Origin: Sphingobacterium multivorum
GTDB lineage: Bacteria; Bacteroidota; Bacteroidia; Sphingobacteriales; Sphingobacteriaceae
Length of the DNA: 64,000 bases
Reading direction: 5' to 3'
Assembly: GCF_900457465.1 (NCBI RefSeq)
Contig: NZ_UAUU01000011.1
Location: 1,736,001-1,800,000 of the forward strand
Shown here: positions 25,964-35,407 of the stretch, piece by piece
Layout: each line of letters starts with the position of its first letter
Position numbering within the stretch: position 1 is the first letter of the stretch
Position numbers and translations under genes: made by a program
Notes under the pieces: generated by a model
Told to the model about the DNA's origin: nothing
The model's database searches: none
What the model saw: the letters and a program-made list of their open reading frames with translations, nothing else

Positions 25964-27019
25964 ATGAAACGCGGAATTATTACCTTACTTATTATTGCTG
26001 CTGGTCTAGCAGGAATATTTTTTGTGTTAAATAAAAATAAAAAGAAAAATGAGGCCGAAACTGCAGAGGTAGCAAAGAAAAATGTGGCTATTGCAGTGCG
26101 TATCGATACGGCAAAAGTATCTTCCATGGACTTACGTTATACGGCTAACGGAACATTTTCTCCGAAACAAGAAGTAACTGTTTCAGCTGAGACTGCAGGT
26201 AGAGTGGTGAAAGTATTGGTTGATGAAGGTTCTCATGTGAGCGCCGGACAGACTTTGGCGATCATCGAGGGCGATAAACTGAATGTGAACGTAGCGAATG
26301 CGCAGGCTGCATTTACCAATGCGCAGGCCGATCTGCATCGCTTTGAAAGTGCCTTCTCTACAGGTGGTGTAACCAAACAACAGTTAGACCAGGTGAAATT
26401 GCAATTTGAGAATGCGAAAAATAACTTAAAAGCGTCTAAATTGAATGCTGGCGATGTGACCATCAAAACTTCGGTATCGGGTATCGTCAATGCACGTAAA
26501 ATCGAACCGGGCACTTACCTAAATGTGGGCGCTGCAGCCTTCGATATTGTCAATGTCGCCACCTTGAAATTGCGTGTCAATGTAGACGAAAAGAATGTGG
26601 CTACCTTAAGGATCGGTCAATCTGTTGATGTGACAGCGAGTGTATATGCAGACCAACGCTTTATAGGTAAAGTAACTTTTATTGCGCCTAAATCGGATGG
26701 TAGCTTAAACTTCCCGGTGGAAATCGAGGTAAATAATGCATCGAACCAATTGCGTGCTGGTATGTACGGTACAGCCATCTTCGGTGAAGGTGTTGCTAGC
26801 AATACGTTGATCGTACCTCGTAATGCCTTTGTGGGTAGTGTGAGCGACAACAAGATCTTTGTGCTGAAAAACGGTAAAGCCATCGAAACAAACGTCAAAT
26901 CAGGTAGAAACTTTGGTGATTACATCGAGATCTTAGGTGGTTTGCAAAATGGGGATCAAGTGATTGTTTCGGGTCAGATCAATCTATTTGACCAAAGCCC
27001 TGTAGAGATTATTAAATAG
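25964..27019 (+). CDS. Periplasmic adaptor subunit of RND efflux pump
   Basis: This is a 351-residue membrane-fusion protein. An N-terminal membrane anchor (IITLLIIAAGLAGIFFVLNK) is followed by a lipoyl-like half (VTVSAETAGRVVKVLVDEGS then HVSAGQTLAIIEG), a helical hairpin (AQAAFTNAQADLHRFESAFS to NLKASKLNAG), the second lipoyl half (TSVSGIVNARKIEPGTYLNV) and a beta-barrel. It links the inner-membrane RND protein to TolC. It is uncleaved or signal-anchored, not a lipoprotein. Confidence 0.95.
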   Translation: MKRGIITLLIIAAGLAGIFFVLNKNKKKNEAETAEVAKKNVAIAVRIDTAKVSSMDLRYTANGTFSPKQEVTVSAETAGRVVKVLVDEGSHVSAGQTLAIIEGDKLNVNVANAQAAFTNAQADLHRFESAFSTGGVTKQQLDQVKLQFENAKNNLKASKLNAGDVTIKTSVSGIVNARKIEPGTYLNVGAAAFDIVNVATLKLRVNVDEKNVATLRIGQSVDVTASVYADQRFIGKVTFIAPKSDGSLNFPVEIEVNNASNQLRAGMYGTAIFGEGVASNTLIVPRNAFVGSVSDNKIFVLKNGKAIETNVKSGRNFGDYIEILGGLQNGDQVIVSGQINLFDQSPVEIIK

Positions 27020-27083
27020 AGCATACTGTAATCGGTAGCAGATGGAACCTCGGTTGCATAGCTATTAAAAATAAATTATTCGA

Positions 27084-30000
27084 ATGAAAATTACCGAAAT
27101 ATCGATAAAACGCCCCAGTATAATTATCGTATTATTTATAATACTGACATTAGGCGGGTTGTTTTCTTATACGCGATTGGGCTATGAATTGGTCCCTAAA
27201 TTTGAAATTAACGTCATTACGGTACAGACGGTCTATCCGGGAGCTTCACCTGCAGAGGTGGAGAGTTCGGTGACCAAAAAAATAGAGGATGCCATTTCAT
27301 CCTTGGAAAGTATCAAAAAGGTGGAGTCGACTTCCCTTGAAGGGGTATCGATTGTCATGATTACCCTCAACAACGGTGCGGATGTCAACTTCCTGCTTAC
27401 GGATACTCAACGGAAAATCAATGCCGTGATCAACGATCTGCCGGATGATGTAAAGACACCTTCACTCTCCAAATTCTCCCTGGATGATGTGGCCATAATG
27501 AGTTTGGCCGTCACGTCCAACTTATCGGAAAAAGAACTCTACGATCTTTTGGACAATAAAATCCAGCCGGTCTTTGCGCGGATCAATGGTGTTGCCAAAG
27601 TGGACCTGATCGGAGGTGAGGAACGTGAAATCCAGATCTCTGTAGACCCGAAGAAAATTGAAGGTTATGGACTGACAATTTCGCAGGTACAGCAAATTGT
27701 AGCATCATCCAATCTCGATTTCCCGACAGGTAACGTCAGTACTCGTGATAACCGGACAACCATCCGTCTTTCGGGTAAAGTAACTTCAATCGAGGAGCTG
27801 CGTAACCTCCCGATCACAACGCCGGCAGGGGTGCAGATTTATCTGCGCGATATCGCCGATGTGCGGGATGGTATTAAAGAGATTGAAAAAGTAGCCCGCC
27901 TGGACCGTCAGAATACAATCTTATTGCAGGTCTTTAAACAGTCTGATGCAAATGCGGTAGCGGTGTCCGAAGCTGTCAAGAAAACCATTGCGGTACACGA
28001 TAAAGACGGAAAAGTAATTTCTGGTGTAGAGAAGGATTATGCTGCACAGAATATTAAAATTCTGGTTGCCAATGACTCTTCAGAATTTACCTTGAATGCA
28101 GCCGATAACGTGATCCATGACTTAATGATTGCCATTGCATTGGTGGGCTTTATCATGTTGTTCTTCTTACAAAGTTTACGTAATGCGGCGATTACCATGG
28201 TGGCGATTCCATTATCTTTGATCGCTACCTTTATTGGCTTGCTTTTGATGGGCTATACCTTAAACTTGATGTCTTTACTCGGTTTATCCCTGGTAGTAGG
28301 TATTCTTGTGGATGACGCGATCGTTGTTATCGAGAATATTCACCGCCACATGGAGATGGGTAAAAACAAGGTGCGTGCGGCCTATGATGGTGCTTCGGAA
28401 ATCGGATTTACCGTAACGGCGATCACCTTGGTTATCGTGGTAGTGTTCCTGCCGATCGCGATGTCTACGGGTTTGGTGGCCAATATCCTGGCACAATTCT
28501 GTGTGACGGTAATCATCTCGACTTTATTATCCTTATTGGTGTCATTTACGGTAGTGCCTTGGTTATACTCGCGTTTCGGTAAATTGGAGCACTTGAGCAA
28601 AACTTCTTTCTTTGGTCGTATTATTCATGGTTTTGAAAGCGGTTTGAACAGCTTTACACATTGGGTTGCGGGATTGTTGACCTGGGCTTTAAAGAACGTC
28701 GGTACGAAATTGGCTACGTTGTTTTTGGCAATCGGTTTACTTGTTGCATCGTTTTTTTTGGTCGGTATGGGGTATATTGGTTCGGACTTCTTCCCGAGTA
28801 TCGACCGTAAGGAGTTTTTCATCCAGTTGGAACTCGATAAAGATGCTTCCCTGGAGAAGACCAACTTGTTGACGCAAAAAGCGGAGGCTTACATTAAATC
28901 GAAACCTGATGTCAAAGAAATTATTACGACAGTGGGGCAGTCTTCGGACGGTATGGCTTCAACAACGGGTTCGCGTTATAAATCGGAGATCCACGTGATC
29001 CTCGACAAGGAAAATTTTGAGGGTAACTCACAGGTGTATTCAGCGACGCTGAAGCGTGAACTGGAAAATAAACTGATCGGTGCAAAAATCAAAACCGTCA
29101 ACGTGGGTATCATGGGAGCGGAGCAGGCACCATTGAAGCTGACCATTATCGGTGCTTCTGTCGAAGATGCACAGGAATTTGCAGAGAAGGCGGCAGATCA
29201 ATTACGTAAGATTCCTGGGGCTGCGGGTGTCAAATTGACTTCTGAAGCGGGTAACCCTGAGATCAATGTGAAGATCGACCGTGATAAAATGACCTCTTTG
29301 GGACTGAATGTCTCTACTGTGGGGATGACAATGCAGACGGCATTTTCAGGAAATACGGATAACAAATACAGAGCGGGTGATAACGAGTACGATATCAATA
29401 TCCGCTATGCGGAAAATGGTCGTGCCAATATCGACAACGTACGTGATCTGAAATTTATCAATAATCAGGGTGCCTCTATTTCTTTGGATCAATTTGCCAA
29501 TGTAACTTTTGGTTCGGGACCTACGTTGTTGGAACGTCGCGACAAGTCGCCGGCAGTATCCATTCAGGGACAGGCAATCGGTAGACCAATGGGTACCGTA
29601 GCACAAGAGTGGCAGGCACAGTTTGAAAAACTGCCGCGTAAACCGGGTATCGTCTTTATCTGGGGTGGTAATATGGAAAACCAAACCGAAGGTTTTGGTA
29701 CTTTGGGTATTGCCTTATTGGCATCTATTATCCTAGTATACTTGGTAATGGTTGCTTTATACGATAGTTTTATCACACCATTTGTGGTCTTGTTCTCGAT
29801 TCCATTGTCGTTTATCGGAGCCCTATTGTTCTTGGCGCTGGGAAATCAGACCTTGAATATATTTACGATTTTGGGTATCATCATGTTAATTGGTCTGGTG
29901 GCCAAAAATGCGATCATGCTGGTTGACTTTGCCAACCATCGTAAGGAAGCTGGCGATAATACACACGATGCGTTGGTGGCAGCCAATCACGCGCGTCTTC

Positions 30001-30266
30001 GTCCGATTTTGATGACGACAATTGCCATGGTATTTGGTATGATTCCTATCGCAATCGCTACTGGAGACGGTGCCGATATGAATAGAGGTCTGGCGATCGT
30101 TATCATTGGTGGTTTGTTATCTTCTTTATTTTTAACCTTGGTTGTTGTACCGGTGGTGTACTCCATATTTGACAGTCTTCAACGTCGTTTTGGAAAGAAA
30201 GAAAAGACAAATTATGAAGCCTTGATGAAGGAAGATTATGACCATGTCGACGTGGCAGAACATTAA
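27084..30266 (+). CDS. RND family efflux permease (HAE1-like)
   Basis: This is a 1060-residue inner-membrane, proton-driven pump with twelve transmembrane helices and two large periplasmic loops. It begins MKITEISIKRPSIIIVLFII. The TM4 proton-relay aspartates are in LVVGILVDDAIVVIENIHRH (about residues 404-423), and the second-half repeat has LIGLVAKNAIMLVDFANHRK. Length, topology and YPGASPAEVESSVTKKIEDA match hydrophobe/amphiphile exporters rather than metal exporters. It is the last gene of the operon, intact, followed by a strong terminator. Confidence 0.96.
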   Translation: MKITEISIKRPSIIIVLFIILTLGGLFSYTRLGYELVPKFEINVITVQTVYPGASPAEVESSVTKKIEDAISSLESIKKVESTSLEGVSIVMITLNNGADVNFLLTDTQRKINAVINDLPDDVKTPSLSKFSLDDVAIMSLAVTSNLSEKELYDLLDNKIQPVFARINGVAKVDLIGGEEREIQISVDPKKIEGYGLTISQVQQIVASSNLDFPTGNVSTRDNRTTIRLSGKVTSIEELRNLPITTPAGVQIYLRDIADVRDGIKEIEKVARLDRQNTILLQVFKQSDANAVAVSEAVKKTIAVHDKDGKVISGVEKDYAAQNIKILVANDSSEFTLNAADNVIHDLMIAIALVGFIMLFFLQSLRNAAITMVAIPLSLIATFIGLLLMGYTLNLMSLLGLSLVVGILVDDAIVVIENIHRHMEMGKNKVRAAYDGASEIGFTVTAITLVIVVVFLPIAMSTGLVANILAQFCVTVIISTLLSLLVSFTVVPWLYSRFGKLEHLSKTSFFGRIIHGFESGLNSFTHWVAGLLTWALKNVGTKLATLFLAIGLLVASFFLVGMGYIGSDFFPSIDRKEFFIQLELDKDASLEKTNLLTQKAEAYIKSKPDVKEIITTVGQSSDGMASTTGSRYKSEIHVILDKENFEGNSQVYSATLKRELENKLIGAKIKTVNVGIMGAEQAPLKLTIIGASVEDAQEFAEKAADQLRKIPGAAGVKLTSEAGNPEINVKIDRDKMTSLGLNVSTVGMTMQTAFSGNTDNKYRAGDNEYDINIRYAENGRANIDNVRDLKFINNQGASISLDQFANVTFGSGPTLLERRDKSPAVSIQGQAIGRPMGTVAQEWQAQFEKLPRKPGIVFIWGGNMENQTEGFGTLGIALLASIILVYLVMVALYDSFITPFVVLFSIPLSFIGALLFLALGNQTLNIFTILGIIMLIGLVAKNAIMLVDFANHRKEAGDNTHDALVAANHARLRPILMTTIAMVFGMIPIAIATGDGADMNRGLAIVIIGGLLSSLFLTLVVVPVVYSIFDSLQRRFGKKEKTNYEALMKEDYDHVDVAEH

Positions 30267-30288
30267 AAAATAATACATTTTACAATAG

Positions 30289-30325
30289 AAAAAGGCGGCT
30301 AATAAAACATTAGCCGCCTTTTTTG
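30289..30325 (+). terminator. Terminator of the efflux operon
   Basis: GGCGGCTAAT and ATTAGCCGCC form a 10-bp stem (longer with A-T pairs) around AAAAC, then six T. Confidence 0.93.
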
Positions 30326-30416
30326 TGTTAATTTTAGGTTAATCAATCGATTGCGTAAATATTTTTTATTACATTGCGGCGCATTAACAAAATATACACT
30401 TAAAATTGAGACATAC

Positions 30417-32258
30417 ATGTGTGGAATTGTAGGATACACAGGTTATCGTCAGGCGTATGGTATCGTCATTGACGGATTACAAAAGTTAGAATACCGTGGT
30501 TATGACAGTGCTGGAGTGGCATTGCATAAAGGTGAGCAGATCGATGTTTACAAAAAAACAGGTAAAGTCGCAAACTTGGAAGAGTTTGTGTACGGAAAAG
30601 ATCTACAGTCGACCACAGGGATAGGCCACACCCGTTGGGCTACCCATGGTGAACCTTCTGATCGGAATGCACATCCGCATTATTCCAATAGCGGACGCAT
30701 CGCGATGATTCATAATGGCATCATTGAAAACTATGCTTCCTTAAAATCAGAATTAATAAATAAAGGTTATACGTTTAAAAGTGATACTGATACAGAGGTT
30801 CTGGTCAACTTTATCGAAGAAATCCAATCGCAGAATGAATGCTCGTTAGAAGAAGCGATCCGTATTGCTTTGAAACGGGTCGTCGGGGCCTATGTAATCC
30901 TCGTATTGGAAGCAGGTCATCCGGATCGTATTATTGCAGCACGTAAGGGAAGTCCTTTGGTAATTGGTATCGGTAAAAATGAGCATTTTTTGGGTTCAGA
31001 TGCTTCCCCGATGTTAGCGTATACCAAAGAAGTTGTTTACATCAATGACTATGAACTGGCCATTATCACACCAGAGGAGCTGATCCTTAAAAATCTGGGT
31101 AATGAGCGCATCACACCTTATGTCCAAAAATTGGATCTGGAACTGTCAGCTATTGAAAAAGGGGGCTTTGATCACTTTATGTTGAAAGAGATCTTTGAGC
31201 AACCGCAAACGATCTTTGACTCGATGCGTGGACGTTTGGATCTGCAATCCCATCAGATTACACTGAGCGGCATTGAAAAATTTGCCAGTGAGATCAGCAA
31301 CACCAATCGCATTGTAATTGTTGCCTGCGGTACCAGCTGGCATGCCGGGCTTATTGCAGAATATGTTATTGAGGAATTGTGCCGCATAAATGTAGAAGTT
31401 GAATATGCGTCGGAATTCCGCTACCGTAATCCGGTTATTCATCCGGGAGATGTGATCCTGGCGATTTCCCAAAGTGGTGAAACGGCTGATACATTAGTTG
31501 CGTTGGAAAATGCAAAAAAACAGGGTGCTATTATATTGGGTGTGGTCAATGTTGTTGGATCTTCTATCGCCCGACTTTCGGATGCAGGTGCCTATACCCA
31601 TGCTGGACCAGAAATCGGCGTAGCAAGTACGAAAGCATTTACAGCACAGTTGACTGTATTGAACCTGATTGCCTTAAAGATTGCTTCTTTAAGAGGCTCC
31701 ATCAGTGAAGAGCGTTATCAAAAACTCGCAAAGGAATTAAATGAAGTGCCTGAAAAGGTGGAGTGGATTTTGGATACGCAGGTTGATAAAATTAAAACCA
31801 TTGCCAAAAAGTACAAAGATGCCCGCGACTTTCTTTTCTTGGGTAGGGGATATAATTTCCCGGTTGCCCTGGAAGGTGCGCTTAAACTCAAGGAAATTTC
31901 CTATATCCATGCCGAAGGTTACCCTGCAGCAGAGATGAAACATGGACCGATCGCATTGGTTGATGAGAACTTGCCTGTTGTTTTTATCGCTACAAAAGAT
32001 GCTTATCACGAGAAGATTGTTTCAAATATTCAGGAGATCAAAGCACGTAAGGGAAAGATCATATCGGTGGTTACCAAGGGCGATACCGTTTCTGAAAATC
32101 TATCGGATGATTTTATGGAAATTCCGGAGGCAGATGAGATTATTGCGCCATTGATTTCGGTTGTACCATTGCAACTGCTATCGTATTATATTGGTGTAGA
32201 ACTCGGATTGGATGTGGACAAACCACGTAACCTGGCGAAGTCGGTAACTGTAGAGTAA
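30417..32258 (+). CDS. glmS: Glutamine-fructose-6-phosphate aminotransferase (isomerizing)
   Basis: This 613-residue enzyme makes glucosamine-6-phosphate for peptidoglycan and lipid A. The start at 30417 is fixed because the mature enzyme needs Cys right after Met (MCGIVGYTGYRQAYG); the Cys is the N-terminal nucleophile of the glutaminase domain (1-240), which also shows HTRWATHGEPSDRNAHPH. Two SIS isomerase domains follow (VIVACGTSWHAGL near 300; FLFLGRGYNFPVALEGALKL near 470), and the C-terminus is KPRNLAKSVTVE. The DUF4954 gene begins 8 nt later with a good Shine-Dalgarno, so the two are co-transcribed. Confidence 0.97.
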   Translation: MCGIVGYTGYRQAYGIVIDGLQKLEYRGYDSAGVALHKGEQIDVYKKTGKVANLEEFVYGKDLQSTTGIGHTRWATHGEPSDRNAHPHYSNSGRIAMIHNGIIENYASLKSELINKGYTFKSDTDTEVLVNFIEEIQSQNECSLEEAIRIALKRVVGAYVILVLEAGHPDRIIAARKGSPLVIGIGKNEHFLGSDASPMLAYTKEVVYINDYELAIITPEELILKNLGNERITPYVQKLDLELSAIEKGGFDHFMLKEIFEQPQTIFDSMRGRLDLQSHQITLSGIEKFASEISNTNRIVIVACGTSWHAGLIAEYVIEELCRINVEVEYASEFRYRNPVIHPGDVILAISQSGETADTLVALENAKKQGAIILGVVNVVGSSIARLSDAGAYTHAGPEIGVASTKAFTAQLTVLNLIALKIASLRGSISEERYQKLAKELNEVPEKVEWILDTQVDKIKTIAKKYKDARDFLFLGRGYNFPVALEGALKLKEISYIHAEGYPAAEMKHGPIALVDENLPVVFIATKDAYHEKIVSNIQEIKARKGKIISVVTKGDTVSENLSDDFMEIPEADEIIAPLISVVPLQLLSYYIGVELGLDVDKPRNLAKSVTVE

Positions 32259-32266
32259 GGAGGCCT

Positions 32267-34447
32267 ATGAGTGTATTGAAGAAAAAACCTTTGGAACAGC
32301 TGGGCTATGGATTTATCCCAGATGAATTTATTCCAGCAGGACAAGATGAATATACCCTGCGCTTTCAGCAAAACCCGCGTAATGACTACCGCGATCTGAC
32401 GGAAACGGAGATTCAACAGTTGATTCATAACGGTAACTGGTCAAGCGACTGGACCAAGGTCAAAGTATCGGCAGTCTTCGATCCGAATCAGGTGCAGCAC
32501 TGTAAGTTCTATGGTCTGGTCCGTATCGGCAATTTGAGTCCGAGTTACCTGGATTACCGCAATTTGCAGCTGCCCATTGGCCTGTACCATTCGACGATCA
32601 TCAGCTCGGACTTTGGTGACGATGTTGCTGTTCATTATGTGGGCTACTTGTCCTACTTTATTGTTGGCAATGAAGTGCTGTTGAGCCAGATCAAGGAAAT
32701 GGAGACCGGTAGTACAGCCAAGTTTGGTAATGGCATCCTCCGTGACGGTGAAGAGTCGGAGAAACGGATCGAGCTGGAGCTCTGCAACGAAAATGGTGCC
32801 CGCTCGGTTTACCCATTTGATGGCATGCAGGCTGCAGATGTATACCTTTGGACCCGCAATCGGCATGATCATGCTTTACAGCAGCGATTTGGAGAACTGA
32901 CGGATCAAAAATTTGGAAGTCAACGCGGCTATTACAGCCAAATTGGCGACCGTTGTGTCATCAAAAATACGTTAACGATCAAGAATGTCAAGATCGGGAC
33001 TGATGTTTATATCAAAGGGGTCAGCAAGCTGAAAAATGTAACCGTCAATTCCTCGCAGGAATCGTATACGCAGATCGGTGAAGGCTGTGAGCTTGTTAAT
33101 GGAATTATTGGCTATGGCTGTCGTATATTTTATGGCGTTAAAGCCGTACGTTTTATCTTGGCTTCCTATTCGCAATTGAAATATGGTGCGCGCTTGATCA
33201 ACTCTTATTTGGGTGACAACTCGACAATTTCCTGTTGTGAAGTATTAAATTCCCTGATTTTTCCAGCCCATGAACAGCACCATAACAACTCGTTTTTATG
33301 TGCGGCATTGGTGATGGGCCAAAGCAATATGGCTGCTGGAGCAACTGTAGGATCGAATCACAACTCCAGAGCTGCGGATGGTGAAATTATCGCGGGACGT
33401 GGTTTTTGGCCCGGACTCTGTGTCAGTCTAAAACACAACTCCAGATTTGCATCGTATTGCCTGATTGTAAAAGGGGATTTTCTGCATGAACTGGATATTA
33501 AGCTACCTTTCACCTTAGTAAGCAATGACGTACAACATGATCAACTGGTCCTGATTCCGGGGTATTGGTTTATGTACAATATGTACGCATTGGTACGAAA
33601 TGCGAATAAGTATGCGGCGCGGGACAATCGACATTTCAAAAATCAATATTTTGAATACGATATGTTGGCACCGGATACGGTGAATGAAATGTTTGAAGGG
33701 ATGGATATGCTGGCCTTGGCCGTTGCAGACAGCCTTCACACTGCAGCAGGGAAGGATGAGCGCGAACGTATTGTTGCCGGTCGGGCACTGCTTGCCAACA
33801 ACATGGACCTAAAAGATAAGACCATCGTGTTGCAAGGGGCCGAAAATTCACGCAGACCGACTGTTATTCAGAAGGTTGGCGAGGCTTATCACTTATATCG
33901 TTCGTTTATTAAGTATTATGGTGTACTGCACCTGATGGATGCCCTCGAGGAAGGTATGTCACTGCAGGGTATTATGGCCTCCTTAACGGGCCGATCGCGT
34001 ACGAACTGGGAGAATATCGGTGGACAGCTGATCGAAAGCAATGCCCTGCACACTTTCTTAGATGATATCAAATCAAAAAAGATAGATTCGTGGGATGATA
34101 TTCATGAATTCTATCATGATAAAAGTAAAGATTACCCCCTAGATAAACGTGAACATGCACTCTTGTCTTTAATCGAAGTCTTAAATTTGGAAGGTATGGT
34201 TTTATCAACAGATAAAATTGTATCTTTGTTGGATCAGGCGCTTGGGCACCGGATCTGGATTGGTGAACAGATTTATAAATCCCGGGCCAAAGACTACAAA
34301 AATCAGTTCAAAAACATGGTCTATGCCAATGATGAAGAACGTGATATTGTGGTCGGAAAACTGGAGGACAATTCTTTTATCAATCAACAACAAAAAGAAT
34401 TAGAGATATTCAAGATAAGGGTTGCTAATTTGAAAGGGCAATTTTAA
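32267..34447 (+). CDS. DUF4954 family protein (hexapeptide-repeat-like)
   Basis: This 726-residue cytoplasmic protein is conserved in Bacteroidota, often next to glmS. The middle (about residues 220-400) has irregular hexapeptide-like turns (CVIKNTLTIKNVKIGTDVYI, CELVNGIIGYGCRIFYGVKA, ATVGSNHNSRAADGEIIAGR) typical of left-handed beta-helix acyl- and nucleotidyltransferases. No catalytic residue is assigned. An AAGGAGG Shine-Dalgarno (32260-32266) overlaps the glmS end. Co-transcription suggests a role in amino-sugar or UDP-GlcNAc metabolism; that is inference. Confidence 0.9.
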   Translation: MSVLKKKPLEQLGYGFIPDEFIPAGQDEYTLRFQQNPRNDYRDLTETEIQQLIHNGNWSSDWTKVKVSAVFDPNQVQHCKFYGLVRIGNLSPSYLDYRNLQLPIGLYHSTIISSDFGDDVAVHYVGYLSYFIVGNEVLLSQIKEMETGSTAKFGNGILRDGEESEKRIELELCNENGARSVYPFDGMQAADVYLWTRNRHDHALQQRFGELTDQKFGSQRGYYSQIGDRCVIKNTLTIKNVKIGTDVYIKGVSKLKNVTVNSSQESYTQIGEGCELVNGIIGYGCRIFYGVKAVRFILASYSQLKYGARLINSYLGDNSTISCCEVLNSLIFPAHEQHHNNSFLCAALVMGQSNMAAGATVGSNHNSRAADGEIIAGRGFWPGLCVSLKHNSRFASYCLIVKGDFLHELDIKLPFTLVSNDVQHDQLVLIPGYWFMYNMYALVRNANKYAARDNRHFKNQYFEYDMLAPDTVNEMFEGMDMLALAVADSLHTAAGKDERERIVAGRALLANNMDLKDKTIVLQGAENSRRPTVIQKVGEAYHLYRSFIKYYGVLHLMDALEEGMSLQGIMASLTGRSRTNWENIGGQLIESNALHTFLDDIKSKKIDSWDDIHEFYHDKSKDYPLDKREHALLSLIEVLNLEGMVLSTDKIVSLLDQALGHRIWIGEQIYKSRAKDYKNQFKNMVYANDEERDIVVGKLEDNSFINQQQKELEIFKIRVANLKGQF

Positions 34448-34450
34448 AAG

Positions 34451-34480
34451 AAAGGCTTCCGCTCGGAAGCCTTTTCTTTT
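34451..34480 (+). terminator. Terminator of glmS-DUF4954
   Basis: AAAGGCTTCC and GGAAGCCTTT form a 10-bp stem with a GCTC loop, then CTTTTTT. Confidence 0.9.
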
Positions 34481-34482
34481 TT

Positions 34483-34590
34483 GACCTGCTGTTCTTTTTG
34501 TTGACCAGTTGCTTTTTTGACCTGCTCTTCTTTGGCCTGCTGCTTCTTTTCTTTGACCAGTTGCTTCTGTTTTTTGTCTGTTTTCTAATC
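34483..34590. repeat. Low-complexity imperfect repeat
   Basis: TTGACCTGCT, TTGACCAGTTGCTT and TTGGCCTGCTGCTT recur five times at 20-30 bp spacing. On the minus strand one frame reads as a Lys/Gln-rich chain (KQLVKEKKQQAKEEQVKKAT); it has no start codon and ends near the terminator. It could be a remnant of a small basic protein or simple-sequence DNA. Confidence 0.5.
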
Positions 34591-34637
34591 CTGGCGGCCG
34601 AGGCTGCTATGAAGCTTGCTTTTGTCGTTCCACGCCT

Positions 34638-35204
34638 TTACTCGTTGATTTTATCGAGCGGCTTACGTTTATTGTCTTTGATCTGTTTAAAGTGGCTTGG
34701 CGTCAATCCGGTTACTTTTTTGAATTGATTACTTAAATAGGCAACACTGGAGTAATTGAGTTTATAGGCAATCTCACTTAATGTCAGTTCATCGTAAACC
34801 AATAGCTCTTTGACATATTCAATTTTCTGGCCGATGAAGTATTTTTCGATGGTGATCCCTTCAACATCCGAAAATAGATTGGAGATGTAGTTGTAATCAT
34901 GGTGCACTTTCTTGCTGATGATTTCGGAAAGATTAAGGCTGGTGTCGTTATGTTGATTACGGATGAGATCCAACACCACATGTTTTACCTGTTCGATGAT
35001 GACGGTTCTTTTATCGTCAATAAGTTCAAACCCAAGTTCCGAAAAATTTTCAGCAAGTTGCTTGCTCTCCGCTTTGGTCAGTTCTTCTTCAATTTCCACC
35101 TGGCCCAAAGAAATATGCTTAACATGGAGATTGAGCTTCGCCAGTTCATTTTCAACAACCATTATGCACCTATTGCATACCATATTCTTTATTGCAAGTT
35201 TCAT
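34638..35204 (-). CDS. HMA-like/AraC fusion transcriptional regulator
   Basis: This 188-residue protein has two parts. Residues 1-70 resemble a heavy-metal-associated domain: MKLAIKNMVCNRCIMVVENE carries a CxxC motif (CNRC) at the position of the copper-chaperone metal site. Residues 85-185 are an AraC double helix-turn-helix, with YDELTLSEIAYKLNYSSVAY then LSNQFKKVTGLTPSHFK. The obvious reading is a metal-responsive regulator in which a thiol metal site replaces the cupin sensor. Proteins of this kind occur in Bacteroidota near metal-handling genes; no metal transporter is adjacent here. The start at 35204 is the only suitable ATG. Confidence 0.85.
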   Translation of the reverse strand: MKLAIKNMVCNRCIMVVENELAKLNLHVKHISLGQVEIEEELTKAESKQLAENFSELGFELIDDKRTVIIEQVKHVVLDLIRNQHNDTSLNLSEIISKKVHHDYNYISNLFSDVEGITIEKYFIGQKIEYVKELLVYDELTLSEIAYKLNYSSVAYLSNQFKKVTGLTPSHFKQIKDNKRKPLDKINE

Positions 35205-35407
35205 AAGAATTATTTTAAATACAAGTTACTCATGTAAACTCAAAAATCGCTAATTTATTAGACATGGGGTTGTAATATTTAGGGTTTATCTTGTAGTATT
35301 TTGAAAATAGGCTGTGGGAAAAAATAGGACGGAAGGGTTAGATCGCCTACAGATGAGTGTCAAGGAACGGATGCTAAGCGTTTATTTCAGTCAAGGCTTT
35401 ATTTCCG

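Noticed and set aside
34498..34728. A Phe/Leu-rich 'membrane protein' on the plus strand
   Set aside because: Its composition comes from the TTGACC repeats and from the antisense of the AraC helix-turn-helix; no start context.
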